From: Bradyrhizobium australiense
GTDB lineage: Bacteria; Pseudomonadota; Alphaproteobacteria; Rhizobiales; Xanthobacteraceae
Assembly: GCF_013114825.1 (NCBI RefSeq)
Contig: NZ_JAAVLX010000001.1
Location: forward strand, 715,132-779,131
Direction of reading: 5' to 3'
Length of the DNA stretch: 64,000 nt
A program made the translations under genes and the position numbers. The notes beneath the pieces were generated by a model. That model was given only the letters and a program-made list of their open reading frames with translations. It was not told where the DNA came from and did not search any database. Of this stretch, positions 1-8,844 are shown piece after piece; position 1 is the first letter of the stretch; each line of letters starts with the position of its first letter.

Positions 1-49
1 CGGACACACCAAGAAAAAATGCTGCTATGCGAGCGCCGCGCGAGAGCAT
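1..49 (-). CDS. start of a gene cut by the left edge, probable exported protein
   Basis: Read on the minus strand, an ATG at 47-49 opens a frame that runs off the window and encodes M-L-S-R-G-A-R-I-A-A-F-F-L-G-V-S. The basic start followed by a hydrophobic run looks like the beginning of a signal peptide. A Shine-Dalgarno-like GGGAG lies at the right distance upstream (about 59-63 on the plus strand). Only 16 residues are visible, so no function can be given. It may also be a chance open frame. Confidence 0.4.
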   Translation of the reverse strand, partial: MLSRGARIAAFFLGVS

Positions 50-170
50 GATCTCACTCCCTCATGCCTGTCGCCCGGAACCATCAACGCGCGAGCGCAG
101 AAATCGTTCGTCGTGGCCATGACTTACATTGCGATTTTACGACGCAGCATTGACGCAGGTCGCCTGCGTT

Positions 171-344
171 CTAGTCTTGCTGCGTCATAAGTCCCTCATG
201 GTGAGGAGCGCGAAGCGCGTCTCCGGACGATGCTCCGCAGCGCTGGGCGAACCACGAGGCCCCGTCTGTGGCCTACATTCTTCGAGACGTCCGCGCTGCG
301 GGCTCCTCAGGGATGAGGGGGGTGCCATGACGCAGCAAGACTAG
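171..344. repeat. MITE-like element with 18-bp perfect terminal inverted repeats
   Basis: CTAGTCTTGCTGCGTCAT at 171-188 is repeated exactly in inverted orientation at 327-344. Inside lies a copy of the CCCTCATGGTGAGG ... GATGAGGG repeat family (193-319) that recurs at 7.85, 35.6 and 47.4 kb. The right arm contains the stop codon (341-343) of the neighbouring P450 gene. The small frames inside are repeat sequence, not genes. The remaining stretch 50-170 holds nothing I can recognise. Confidence 0.75.
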
Positions 345-1561
345 CTGACCGTGCAAGGCACGCTCAGAAAACCGCGGAAGCGCACGCGGCCGCCGCGGAC
401 CGGCTCGCCATCGAGCGCATAATCCGGAAAGCGCGCCAGGAAACGCGAGATCGCGATGGCGCCCTCGAGCCGCGCCAGCGCCATACCGGCGCATTGATGT
501 GCGCCGGTGCCAAAGGCCAGATGCCGGTTCGGCGTGCGGCCGATATCGAAACGTTCGGGGTCAGAGAACTGCGCGGGGTCGCGGTTGGCGGCGCCGATGC
601 ACAGCGTCACCGGCGTGCCCGGCGGCATCGCGATGCCGCCGAGTTCGAACGGCTCGACCGTCATGCGGTTGCCGAGTTGGTTGGAGCTCTCGAACCGCAG
701 CATTTCCTCGATCGCGGTCTTGATCAGATCGGGATTTTCAATCAGCCGGCGCTTCTCGCCGGCGTGGTTCAACAACGCGACCAGCCCGTTGCCGATCAGG
801 TTGGTGGTGGTCTCGTGGCCGGCATTGAGCAGGAAGATGCAGTTGTGCAGGAGCTCCTTTTCGGTCAACCGCTCGCCATTGTCTTCGCCTTGAATGAGCC
901 GCGTCAGCACGTCGCGATCGGGATTGCCGGGCTTGGCCCGTCGCCGCGCCACCAGCCCTTCGAGGTACGCCAGAAAATCCTTCACCGCCTTGTTGCCGCG
1001 GGCAAAGGCCTGCGGGCCGATCACCGGCTCCAGTGCGCCGAGAATGGCCAGCGACCAGTCGCGCAGGGGCTCCCGCTCGTCCTGCGGCACGTCGAGCAGA
1101 TTGCCGATGACTTCGATCGGGATCGCGGCCGCGAAATCGTCGATCAGGTCCACCTTGCCCTTGGCGGCCATGGCGCCGAGGAGGCGGTCGACCAGCCGGA
1201 CCAGATCGGGCTCCATGCCGGCGATCGCGCGCGGCGACAAGGCGCCCATGATCAACCGGCGAACGCGGGTGTGGGCGGGAGGATCGTTGAACACGAGGCT
1301 CGTGGTGTGGTGCTCATAGAGCAGGGAGCTTCCATACTTCGGCGAGAACTCCTTCTTCTTGTCGGACGAGAAGACCTTGGTGTTCTTGTAGGCTGCAACC
1401 AGATCGTCGTAGCGCGTCAGGAAATACGACCCATTCGGCAACCGCTTGACCGGTTCGATTTCCCGCAGCGCGCGATAGGTCGGGTAGGGGTTGGCATAGA
1501 AGTCGGGCGTCAGCTTTTCGAGGTCGAATGTGGCCGCCAGTTCGCGCGCATCCAGATTCAT
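341..1561 (-). CDS. cytochrome P450 monooxygenase
   Basis: This 406-residue soluble bacterial P450 would hydroxylate a small hydrophobic substrate using electrons from a ferredoxin and reductase. The I-helix oxygen-activation motif AGHETT, the ExxR-type K helix and the heme-binding loop FGTGAHQCAG with the thiolate ligand Cys357 are all intact. Length is normal for a single-domain bacterial P450. The start at 1561 (MNLDAREL) is the first ATG and lacks a strong ribosome site. No ferredoxin or reductase gene lies beside it, so the redox partner must be elsewhere. It is divergent from the TetR-efflux operon across about 300 bp. Its stop codon lies inside an inverted-repeat element, so the last few residues may derive from the insertion. 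The substrate cannot be told from sequence. Confidence 0.93.
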   Translation of the reverse strand: MNLDARELAATFDLEKLTPDFYANPYPTYRALREIEPVKRLPNGSYFLTRYDDLVAAYKNTKVFSSDKKKEFSPKYGSSLLYEHHTTSLVFNDPPAHTRVRRLIMGALSPRAIAGMEPDLVRLVDRLLGAMAAKGKVDLIDDFAAAIPIEVIGNLLDVPQDEREPLRDWSLAILGALEPVIGPQAFARGNKAVKDFLAYLEGLVARRRAKPGNPDRDVLTRLIQGEDNGERLTEKELLHNCIFLLNAGHETTTNLIGNGLVALLNHAGEKRRLIENPDLIKTAIEEMLRFESSNQLGNRMTVEPFELGGIAMPPGTPVTLCIGAANRDPAQFSDPERFDIGRTPNRHLAFGTGAHQCAGMALARLEGAIAISRFLARFPDYALDGEPVRGGRVRFRGFLSVPCTVS

Positions 1562-1865
1562 GGCTCGCCGTACTCGTTGGGGAAGAGGGACAGGTAAGCG
1601 ACCGTCAAATTAGTCGCAATTGCAACTACCTTAGATGCCGCTGTTAAGGCGTCAAGTCGGCGCAGCTTCCAGCCCACACCACAAAAGCGCGTTCGGGTTG
1701 CGGCCAATTCAGGATAAGCCTGCAAGGCGAGCGCCTGATTTCCGGAAAAATCGTGCTCAAACAAAGCGATGAAGTGTGTCTTTGACGACACCCCGCGACA
1801 GAATCCGCTTGATGCGCTGCAGTAGATCCTTGACTTCGTCAAGGTGAGTGATTACTCACGCCCCC
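1562..1865. promoter_or_regulatory. divergent control region between P450 and TetR genes
   Basis: This 304-bp gap must hold promoters for both directions. It contains two dyads. AGTCGCAATTGCAACT (1612-1627) is palindromic except for one base pair and lies about 50 bp upstream of the P450 start. The operator-like pair at 1828-1859 is described separately. A 94-codon open frame on the minus strand across this gap shows no family features, and I do not believe it is a gene. Confidence 0.5.
1828..1859 (+). promoter_or_regulatory. probable TetR operator overlapping the efflux-operon promoter
   Basis: CCTTGAC-ttc-GTCAAGG (1828-1844) is followed by GTGAGT-gatt-ACTCAC (1844-1859); both are perfect dyads. 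A -35-like TTGACT (1830-1835) followed by a weak -10 near 1853-1858 would start transcription about at the ATG at 1866, giving a leaderless message. A TetR dimer bound here would block that promoter. The dyads are seen; their function is inferred. Confidence 0.55.
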
Positions 1866-2567
1866 ATGTCTACCTTGCGCATGACCGGTGACTTGCGGCG
1901 GCAATTAATCTTGAGCGCCGCCAAGCGGTGCTTTGCCCGAAACGGCTTTGCCGGCACCACAACCAAGAGCGTGGCGGCGGCTGCGGCGATTTCGGAAGGG
2001 CTGTTGTTCAAACACTTCCCGTCCAAGGCTGCGCTCTATGCCGAAATCCTCGCCGAGGAGTGCGAGGCTGATCCGGATTTCGCACACCTGCTCGGCCAGG
2101 AGCCTTCAACTGCCACACTGGTTGAACTCGTCAAGGGCATGGTTGGCCATTTCATGGAGGTGTCGGACGGTTCGGATCAGGAAGAAGCGCAACGGCTGCG
2201 ATTGATGACGACCAGCCATCTCGACGACGGCGAGTTCGCGCGGCTGCTGTACGACAAGATCGGCGGCCTGATCGGGCCGGTGTTCACCGCATCGATCGAA
2301 AGTGCGGTCGCCGCTGGCGATGCGGCGCGGATCGGCAGCGATCCGCTCAACCTGTTCTGGTTCGCCCATCACACCGTGCTGATGTCGGCGCTGACGCGGC
2401 TTCCGGCCGTGCCCTGTCTTTCCTACGGCAACGCCGCCGATTTAGAGCGGCAGTTGTGTCAATTCATCCTGCGCGGCATCGGACTTACCGAAGCCGCAAT
2501 TGCTTCTCATTTGGACGGCGAGCTGTCACCGAATTCGGGACAATCGGTAGCTGCAGAAAGTGCATGA
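1866..2567 (+). CDS. TetR/AcrR-family transcriptional regulator
   Basis: This protein of about 233 residues has an N-terminal TetR helix-turn-helix (roughly residues 10-60), with the typical run GFAGTTTKSVAAAAAISEGLLFKHFPSK, here split as GFAGTTTKSVAAAA and ISEGLLFKHFPSK, and a variable C-terminal ligand-binding half. A GTG at 1848 is also in frame, but it lies inside the operator dyad, so I prefer ATG 1866 (ATG 1881 is a further option). The stop overlaps the region just before the adaptor start, so the three genes form an operon. By family precedent (AcrR-AcrAB), it probably represses its own operon and may also act on the divergent P450. The inducer is unknown. Confidence 0.9.
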   Translation: MSTLRMTGDLRRQLILSAAKRCFARNGFAGTTTKSVAAAAAISEGLLFKHFPSKAALYAEILAEECEADPDFAHLLGQEPSTATLVELVKGMVGHFMEVSDGSDQEEAQRLRLMTTSHLDDGEFARLLYDKIGGLIGPVFTASIESAVAAGDAARIGSDPLNLFWFAHHTVLMSALTRLPAVPCLSYGNAADLERQLCQFILRGIGLTEAAIASHLDGELSPNSGQSVAAESA

Positions 2568-2568
2568 C

Positions 2569-3762
2569 ATGAATATCGTGACTGAACCCAAAATTTCGGG
2601 CAAGCCGATTAGCGACAAGCCGCACAAGCGGCCGGTCCGGATGGTGCGCTGGTTTATCGTCGTGGGGCTGCTGCTGGCCTTGCTGGTCGGCGGCCTGGTC
2701 TGGTTCAACTACTTCCGCGGCAAGATGATCGCGCAGTTCTTTGCGAACAACAAGCCGCCGCCGGTGAGCGTCAACGTTACCGCGGCGAAGTCGGAGACCA
2801 TTCCTAACCTCCTGACCGCTGTCGGCGATCTCGCCGCCGTGCATCAGGTCAACGTGACGTCTGACGTGAACGGCCGCATCACCGATATCATGTTCACGGC
2901 GGGCGCCAGCGTGAAGGAAGGCACGCCGCTGGTGCAGTTGTTCGATGGTCCAGAGCAGGGCGATCTCGCCAACTTCAAGGCACAGCAGCGGGTGGCACAG
3001 CTCTCGCTGGATCGCGCCAAGCAGCTGGCTGAGCGTCAGTTCGGGCCGCAGGCGACCGTGGATTCCGCGCAGGCCGCGTTCGACCAGGCCAGCGCCGGCA
3101 TCGCCAAGACCGAAGCGATCATCTCGCAGAAGCTGGTGCGGGCGCCGTTCGACGGCGAACTCGGCGTTCGCAAGGTCGAAGTCGGACAATATCTGACTGC
3201 GGGGACGCAGATCGTCTCGCTGACCGATCTGTCGATGCTGTATGCGAACTTCACCGTGACGGAGAAGGACTCCGGCCAGCTCAAGGTCGGCCAGATCGTC
3301 CGTATCGCGGTCGACGCCTATCCGGGCCGCACCTTCGAGGGCAAGATCACCACCATCGAGCCGCAGATCGCGACCGACACGCGCAATATCCGCGTGCAGG
3401 CGACGATCCAGAATCCGGACAGGATCCTCAAGCCCGGCATGTTCGTGACCACCACCGTGGTGCTGCCGGACAAGCCGCCGGTCGTCACCGTGCCCGAAAC
3501 CGCGGTCGACTACACGCTCTATGGTGACTCGGTCTACCTCCTCAGCGAGAAGAAAGAACAGGACGGCAAGACCAGCCTGATCGCAACGCGCACCTTCGTG
3601 CAGACCGGAAAACGCGTCGAAGGGCGCGCCGAAATCCTGAAAGGTCTGAAGGACGGTGACCGCGTCGTGGCCGTCGGACAGCTTAAGCTGCAGTCCGGAG
3701 CGGCCGTGACGATCTCGAACGATCCGGTACCTCCGATTCCGGCGAAGCCGCCGCGCTACTGA
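2569..3762 (+). CDS. RND efflux periplasmic adaptor (MFP) subunit
   Basis: This protein of about 397 residues anchors to the inner membrane by one segment (residues 26-48, rich in Leu and Val) and bridges the RND pump to an outer-membrane channel. The HlyD-type biotinyl-lipoyl half motifs flank a short coiled-coil hairpin (about residues 115-190), followed by a beta-barrel domain (AQLKVG..VRIAVDAYPG..F.GKI type) and a membrane-proximal domain. ATG 2569 is preceded by AGAAAG at 2555-2560; an in-frame GTG at 2560 overlaps the TetR stop and is less likely. No lipobox is present, so it is not a lipoprotein. It is an AcrA/MexA-like partner of the next gene. Confidence 0.93.
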   Translation: MNIVTEPKISGKPISDKPHKRPVRMVRWFIVVGLLLALLVGGLVWFNYFRGKMIAQFFANNKPPPVSVNVTAAKSETIPNLLTAVGDLAAVHQVNVTSDVNGRITDIMFTAGASVKEGTPLVQLFDGPEQGDLANFKAQQRVAQLSLDRAKQLAERQFGPQATVDSAQAAFDQASAGIAKTEAIISQKLVRAPFDGELGVRKVEVGQYLTAGTQIVSLTDLSMLYANFTVTEKDSGQLKVGQIVRIAVDAYPGRTFEGKITTIEPQIATDTRNIRVQATIQNPDRILKPGMFVTTTVVLPDKPPVVTVPETAVDYTLYGDSVYLLSEKKEQDGKTSLIATRTFVQTGKRVEGRAEILKGLKDGDRVVAVGQLKLQSGAAVTISNDPVPPIPAKPPRY

Positions 3763-3863
3763 TAGATGATGCGGCTCCCTTGAGGAGCCGCTGCGAATGA
3801 TGGGCGGCGGTCTTATGGCTCGACCGCGCGCCGGAAATGCTGATCTCAGCGGGATATTTTACG

Positions 3864-6800
3864 ATGGCTTTAACCGATATTTTCATCAAGCGTCCGGTCC
3901 TGTCGGTCGTCGTCAGTCTGCTGATCCTCCTGATCGGTCTGCGCGCCGCCAGCGTATTGCCGATCCGGCAATACCCGAAGCTCTCGAACACAGTGGTCAA
4001 CATCACCACCTCATACCCGGGCGCGTCGGCTAACCTGATTCAGGGCTTCATCACCACGCCAATCGAGCAGGCGGTCGCTTCCGCCGAGGGCGTCGACTAC
4101 ATCACGTCTTCGTCGGTGCAGGGCACCAGCACGATTCAGGTCTACATCAAGCTGAATTTCGATCCGAACCAGGCGCTGACCGAAGTTCTCGCCAAGGTGA
4201 ACTCGGTGCGATACCTGATCCCGAAAGAATCTAACGACCCGATCGTGACCAAGACTACCGGCCAGACCACGGCCGTGATGTATCTCGGTTTCTCCAGCGA
4301 CGAACTCTCGGGCTCGGCCATCTCGGATTATCTGACGCGCGTCGTGCAGCCGGTGCTATCGACGGTCGACGGCGTCGCATCCGCCGACATTCTCGGCGGC
4401 CAGACATTTGCGATGCGGCTGTGGCTCGATCCGGTGCGAATGGCGGGCCGTGGCGTGTCGCCGAGCGACGTCTCGCAGGCAATCGCGGCCAACAACTTCC
4501 AGGCCGCGGCCGGTCAGTCCAAGGGCTACTTCATCGTTTCGAACGTACAAACCAACACAGATCTGCGGAACCTCGATCAGTTCAAGAAGATGATCGTCAA
4601 GTCCAAGGACGGCGGCTTCGTACGCGTGGAGGACATCGCGACCGTCGAACTTGCGGCGCAGAGCTCGGACGCGAGCGTCGCGTTTAGCGGCGAGCGTGCG
4701 ATCTTCATCGGTGTACAGGCGACCCCGCAAGGCAACCCGCTGACGCTCGTCAAGGGCGTGCGCGCGCTGTTTCCCGAGTTGGAACGCAACCTGCCGCCGT
4801 CGATGAAAATGAAGGTGGCGTACGATTCCACCAAGTTCATTCAGTCGTCGATCGACGAGGTGAAGAATACGCTGATCGAGGCCGTGCTGATCGTCGTGGT
4901 CGTGATCTTCCTGTTCCTGGCTTCGTTCCGCTCGGTTGTCATTCCCGTGGTGACAATTCCGCTGTCGCTGATCGGCGTCTGCAGCCTGATGCTGATGATG
5001 GGCTTCAGCTTCAATCTGCTGACGCTGCTGGCGATGGTGCTGGCGATCGGGCTCGTGGTCGACGATGCCATCGTGGTGGTGGAGAACATCCATCGCCATC
5101 TCGAGGAAGGAAAAACGCCGGTGCAGGCGTCGCTGCAGGGCGCGCGCGAAATTGTCGGCCCCGTGATCTCCATGACGATTACGCTTGCCGCCGTCTACGC
5201 GCCGATTGGCTTCCTCGGCGGCCTGACCGGTTCGCTGTTCCGCGAATTCGCCTTCACGCTGGCGGGCTCGGTAATCGTGTCGGGCGTGATCGCGTTGACG
5301 CTGTCGCCGATGATGTGCTCGGTCCTCCTGAAGAGCGCGGACGAGGGGCGGTTCTCGAGGCTGGTCAACCGGGTGTTCGGCTCAATGACACGCTGGTACG
5401 GCCGCCAGCTCGACCGCTCGCTCGACTATCGCCCGATCACCGGCTTGTTCGCGCTGACGATCCTGGGCCTCGTCGGATTCCTTTATATGAACACCTCGAA
5501 GGAGCTCGCGCCCGAAGAGGACCAGGGCATCGTGTTCTCGGTGACCAAGGCGCCGAAATACGCCAACATCGATTATGTCGACTTCTATGGCGACAAGCTC
5601 GACAAGGCCTTTTCCAAATTTCCCGAAACCGACCTGCGTTTCGTCCTGAACGGCATTAATGGGCCGCAGGGCGGCATCGCCGGCATGCTGCTCAAGCCGT
5701 GGGACGAGCGTGAGCGTTCCTCGATCAAGCTGAAGCCGCTGGTGCAGGCGGAGATCAGCAAGATCGAAGGCGTCCAGGCGTTTGCGTTCAACCTGCCGCC
5801 GCTCCCGGGCGGGCCGGGTGGCCTGCCGATTCAGATGGTGATCAATTCGACCGCCGGCTTTCAGGCCGTATATGAGCAGATGGCGAAGCTGAAGGATGCC
5901 GCGCGCAAGAGCGGCCTGTTCATCGTCTCCGATAGCGACCTCGAATTCAACCAGCCGGTGGTTCGCGTCTCGATCGACCGTTCCAAGGCTAGTGACCTCG
6001 GCATCAACATGGCGCAGGTCGGCAGCACGCTGCAGACGCTCCTGGGCGGCAACTATGTCAACCGCTTTAACCTGGAGGGTCGCTCGTATCAGGTGATCCC
6101 GCAGGTGCCGCGTGACAAGCGGCTGTCGCCGGAATCGCTTGGCGGCTACTACGTCCCGACCAACACCGGGCAGCTGGTGCCGCTGTCGACCATCGTGTCG
6201 ATCGAAACCGCCACCGATCCGAATTCGCTGACGCATTACAACCAGCTCAATTCCGCGACTTTCTCGGCGGTGCCGATGCCGGGCGTGACGGTTGGGCAGG
6301 CGGTGGACTTCCTGGAGGGCGAGGCGAAGAAGATGCCTTCCGGTTTTGGCCACGATTATCTGGCCGACTCCCGGCAATATGTGCAGGAAGGCAATCAGCT
6401 CGCGATCACCTTTGGCTTCGCGCTGATCATCATCTTCCTGGTGCTGGCGGCGCAGTTCGAGAGCCTGCGTGATCCGCTGGTGATCATGATCAGCGTTCCC
6501 ATGGCGATCGTCGGTGCGCTGATCCCGCTGTTCTTTGGCGTGGCGACCATCAACATCTACACTCAGGTCGGGTTGCTGACGCTGGTCGGCCTCATCACCA
6601 AGCACGGCATCCTGATGGTCGAATTCGCCAACGAGCTGCAGCTCAAGGAAGGCCTCGACAAGCGTTCGGCGATCGAGATGGCGGCCCGCATCCGGCTGCG
6701 GCCGATCCTGATGACGACGGCGGCGATGGTCACCGGCTTGATCCCGTTGCTGACCGCAACCGGCGCGGGTGCTGCCAGCCGATTCTCCATCGGTCTCGTG

Positions 6801-6959
6801 GTCGTCGCCGGCATGTCGATCGGCACGCTGTTCACGCTGTTCGTGCTGCCGGCGGTCTATGTCTGGCTGGCCACCGACCACCAGGCGGAGGCCAGTTCGC
6901 AGCGCACCAAGGAGATCGCCGATTTCGATCTCGGCAACAATGCGCTGAAGCCGACCTGA
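3864..6959 (+). CDS. RND (HAE1-type) multidrug efflux permease
   Basis: This inner-membrane proton/drug antiporter has 1031 residues, the usual length for AcrB-like pumps. It opens with the canonical MALTDIFIKRPVLSVVV, has two large periplasmic loops, and carries the proton-relay pair Asp400-Asp401 in GLVVDDAIVVVENIHRHLEE (AcrB Asp407/408). ATG 3864 is chosen because the family begins here; an ATG at 3837 in the same frame sits too close to any ribosome site. The gap of about 100 bp from the adaptor gene is compatible with one operon. No outer-membrane TolC-like gene follows, so the channel must come from another locus. Substrates are unknown. Confidence 0.96.
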   Translation: MALTDIFIKRPVLSVVVSLLILLIGLRAASVLPIRQYPKLSNTVVNITTSYPGASANLIQGFITTPIEQAVASAEGVDYITSSSVQGTSTIQVYIKLNFDPNQALTEVLAKVNSVRYLIPKESNDPIVTKTTGQTTAVMYLGFSSDELSGSAISDYLTRVVQPVLSTVDGVASADILGGQTFAMRLWLDPVRMAGRGVSPSDVSQAIAANNFQAAAGQSKGYFIVSNVQTNTDLRNLDQFKKMIVKSKDGGFVRVEDIATVELAAQSSDASVAFSGERAIFIGVQATPQGNPLTLVKGVRALFPELERNLPPSMKMKVAYDSTKFIQSSIDEVKNTLIEAVLIVVVVIFLFLASFRSVVIPVVTIPLSLIGVCSLMLMMGFSFNLLTLLAMVLAIGLVVDDAIVVVENIHRHLEEGKTPVQASLQGAREIVGPVISMTITLAAVYAPIGFLGGLTGSLFREFAFTLAGSVIVSGVIALTLSPMMCSVLLKSADEGRFSRLVNRVFGSMTRWYGRQLDRSLDYRPITGLFALTILGLVGFLYMNTSKELAPEEDQGIVFSVTKAPKYANIDYVDFYGDKLDKAFSKFPETDLRFVLNGINGPQGGIAGMLLKPWDERERSSIKLKPLVQAEISKIEGVQAFAFNLPPLPGGPGGLPIQMVINSTAGFQAVYEQMAKLKDAARKSGLFIVSDSDLEFNQPVVRVSIDRSKASDLGINMAQVGSTLQTLLGGNYVNRFNLEGRSYQVIPQVPRDKRLSPESLGGYYVPTNTGQLVPLSTIVSIETATDPNSLTHYNQLNSATFSAVPMPGVTVGQAVDFLEGEAKKMPSGFGHDYLADSRQYVQEGNQLAITFGFALIIIFLVLAAQFESLRDPLVIMISVPMAIVGALIPLFFGVATINIYTQVGLLTLVGLITKHGILMVEFANELQLKEGLDKRSAIEMAARIRLRPILMTTAAMVTGLIPLLTATGAGAASRFSIGLVVVAGMSIGTLFTLFVLPAVYVWLATDHQAEASSQRTKEIADFDLGNNALKPT

Positions 6960-6987
6960 GCTTTTCGTAGGCTGGAAAAATCGAAAG

Positions 6988-7019
6988 CGGCGGCAGCGGA
7001 AATCGTTGCCGCCGTTTTT
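6988..7019 (+). terminator. rho-independent terminator of the efflux operon
   Basis: CGGCGGCAGCG (6988-6998) pairs with CGTTGCCGCCG (7004-7014), allowing one G-U pair, around a GAAAT loop, followed by a T tract. It lies about 30 bp after the RND pump stop. Confidence 0.85.
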
Positions 7020-7095
7020 CGTTTCGGCGCGACGCCCGCCCCAGCGACACCGCCGGCCCTCCATGCTACGAAGAAGAGAAAAGCAGCGAGGCCAC

Positions 7096-7839
7096 ATGAC
7101 GAGCGATTTTTCCGCCGGCAACTACCGGTTCATTCCCGCCGTATTCCAATATTCAGGCGGCGTGGCCGCCAATCCCGGATATGAGATTGAGCGGGTGCGC
7201 TTCGACAAGTGGGTGCCGCTGGCCGAAGGCTTTGCGCAGATCGCAAAATATATTCAGGCGGCGGGCCGGCCGCTGACGTCGTTCTGCGCCTGCGAACTGC
7301 GTTCGCCAGCCGCCTTCACCGATGAGGGTTTCCGCAATTTCAACCTGCACTACGTCAAGACGCTGGCGGATTGGGGCGTCTATGACGGCACCACCAATCC
7401 GGTGGCGCGCAGCAATGTCTGCCCGCAGATCGATCCGCCGGCCGAACCGTCGTTCTATGCCTTTTCGTTTACGCGGCCGAGCCAGAACACGGCGCCAAGC
7501 TTCGTGATCGCGGGCAGCGGCGAGTCGCAGGAGGGCAATGCGAGCTATGCCGAACGTACGGTGCGTTACCGCGACGTCAGTCCCGAGGGCATTGCGGAGA
7601 AGGTTCGTTACGTCGCCGGCGTGATGGAGCGGCGCATGGGCGAGTTCGGCTTCGGCTGGAAAGACGCAACTGCTGTGCAGACCTATACCATCCACGATTT
7701 CCACCACGTCTTTGCCGACGCGCTGGTCCGCCGCGGCGCCGCGCGCTCCGGCCTGACCTGGCATTTCGCCCGGCCGCCGGTGATCGATCTCGAATATGAG
7801 ATGGATTGCCGGCGGGTAATGAGGGAGTTGGTGATCTAG
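7096..7839 (+). CDS. RidA/YjgF-like protein, probably two fused domains
   Basis: This protein has 247 residues. The C-terminal half (from about residue 150) resembles the RidA/YER057c/UK114 fold: a long helix (EKVRYVAGVMERRMGEFG), then DATAVQTYTIHDF, and a closing RPPVIDLEYEMDCRRV. The N-terminal half shows a weaker repeat of the same plan (helix FAQIAKYIQAAGRPLTSF, then ACELRSPAAFT). Single RidA proteins have about 130 residues, so this would be a pseudo-dimer. RidA proteins hydrolyse reactive imines and enamines made by PLP enzymes and amino acid oxidases. ATG 7096 has a GAGG site upstream (7088-7091); an upstream in-frame ATG at 7006 overlaps the terminator. No operon partner is evident. 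Family assignment rests on pattern only. Confidence 0.6.
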   Translation: MTSDFSAGNYRFIPAVFQYSGGVAANPGYEIERVRFDKWVPLAEGFAQIAKYIQAAGRPLTSFCACELRSPAAFTDEGFRNFNLHYVKTLADWGVYDGTTNPVARSNVCPQIDPPAEPSFYAFSFTRPSQNTAPSFVIAGSGESQEGNASYAERTVRYRDVSPEGIAEKVRYVAGVMERRMGEFGFGWKDATAVQTYTIHDFHHVFADALVRRGAARSGLTWHFARPPVIDLEYEMDCRRVMRELVI

Positions 7840-7852
7840 AGGCCCGAGTGTT

Positions 7853-7948
7853 CCCCTCATCCTTGAGGAAGCGCGGAGCGTCGTCTCGAAGGATACCCGG
7901 CGGGGCCTCATTAGAGACGCGCGCGAGCGCGCTCCTCACCATGAGGGT
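7853..7948. repeat. interspersed inverted repeat, CCTCAT..GAGGA family
   Basis: CCCCTCATCCTTGAGGA at the left end and CTCCTCACCATGAGGG at the right end face each other. It is the same family as the core of 171-344, as 35617-35719 and as part of 47337-47465. It lies between the convergent RidA-like and permease genes. Confidence 0.7.
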
Positions 7949-7953
7949 CTTAA

Positions 7954-8841
7954 CTACCGCTCCCTCGGGTCCAGCGCATCGCGCAATCCGTCGCCGACCA
8001 GGTTGAACGACAGCACGACAAGAAAGATCGCAAGTCCCGGCCAGACCGCCATCCACGGCGCGTTGGTCAGGAAGCGCTGCGCGGCGTTGAGCATGCTGCC
8101 CCAGGACGGCGCGGGCGGCTGCTGGCCGAGGCCGAGAAACGACAGCGCGGCTTCCGCGATAATCGCGGCGGCGATCGACAGCGTTGCCTGTACCAATAGC
8201 GCTGGCATGATGTTCGGCAGGATGTGAAACAGCGCGATGCGCCATCGCGGATTGCCCATGGCGCGCGCGGCCTCGACATAATCCTCGACCTTGACGCTCA
8301 TGACCTGGCCGCGGGTCAGCCGCACGAAGATCGGCGTCGCCGAGATGCCGATCGCGATCATGGCGTTGCCGAGGCTGGGACCCAAAAACGCGGCGAGCGC
8401 AATTGCCAGGATCAGGAAGGGGCAGGCCAGCATCGCATCCGTGATGCGGCTGATCAGGGCATCGATGAAGCCGCCACGGTAGCCTGACAAGAGGCCGAGC
8501 GGCACGCCGATCGAAAGCGCGATGCCGACCGAGATGGCACCGGCCAAGAGCGACGCACGCGCGCCATAGATCACGCGGGCGAGAATGTCGCGGCCGAGCT
8601 CGTCGGTTCCGAACCAGTGCAACGCGGAAGGCGGCTTGCGCACCAGCGACCAGCTTGTCGCGATCGGCTCATAGGGCGAGATCAGCGGGGCAAACAGCGC
8701 GAGCAACGCGAAAGTGCCGATCACGACAAGCCCGGCCATCGCGCCCTTGCGCTTGAATAACCGGCGCAGGGCGCGTCGTGCCGGGCTCTCAAGTTCGTCG
8801 GAGACGGCAATCGGTAACGCACTGAGCGTGGTGTCGGCCAT
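7954..8841 (-). CDS. peptide-type ABC importer permease, DppC-like (system 2)
   Basis: This 295-residue inner-membrane permease has a cytoplasmic N-terminus, a first membrane segment near residue 35-55 and five more after the periplasmic loop. The EAA loop that contacts the ATPases is visible as EAARAMGNPRWRIALFHILPN. It pairs with the DppB-like gene only 3 bp upstream in transcription order. It is the last gene of the 12-gene minus-strand array. The family imports di- and oligopeptides, glutathione or nickel chelates; here the neighbouring gamma-glutamyltransferase suggests gamma-glutamyl peptides (inference). Confidence 0.94.
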   Translation of the reverse strand: MADTTLSALPIAVSDELESPARRALRRLFKRKGAMAGLVVIGTFALLALFAPLISPYEPIATSWSLVRKPPSALHWFGTDELGRDILARVIYGARASLLAGAISVGIALSIGVPLGLLSGYRGGFIDALISRITDAMLACPFLILAIALAAFLGPSLGNAMIAIGISATPIFVRLTRGQVMSVKVEDYVEAARAMGNPRWRIALFHILPNIMPALLVQATLSIAAAIIAEAALSFLGLGQQPPAPSWGSMLNAAQRFLTNAPWMAVWPGLAIFLVVLSFNLVGDGLRDALDPRER

Positions 8842-8844
8842 GGG

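Noticed and set aside
129..344. 71-codon plus-strand frame near the left edge
   Set aside because: Mostly translated repeat element; no coding signature.
494..1597. 367-codon plus-strand frame opposite the first P450
   Set aside because: Shadow frame; the minus-strand P450 motifs are intact.
1558..1842. 94-codon minus-strand frame upstream of the P450
   Set aside because: No family similarity, no ribosome site, and it covers the divergent promoter region.
5382..7121. 579-codon open frame on the minus strand opposite the RND pump gene
   Set aside because: It is antisense to a fully conserved pump, has a biased Arg/His/Asp composition typical of GC-rich shadow frames, and no recognisable motif.
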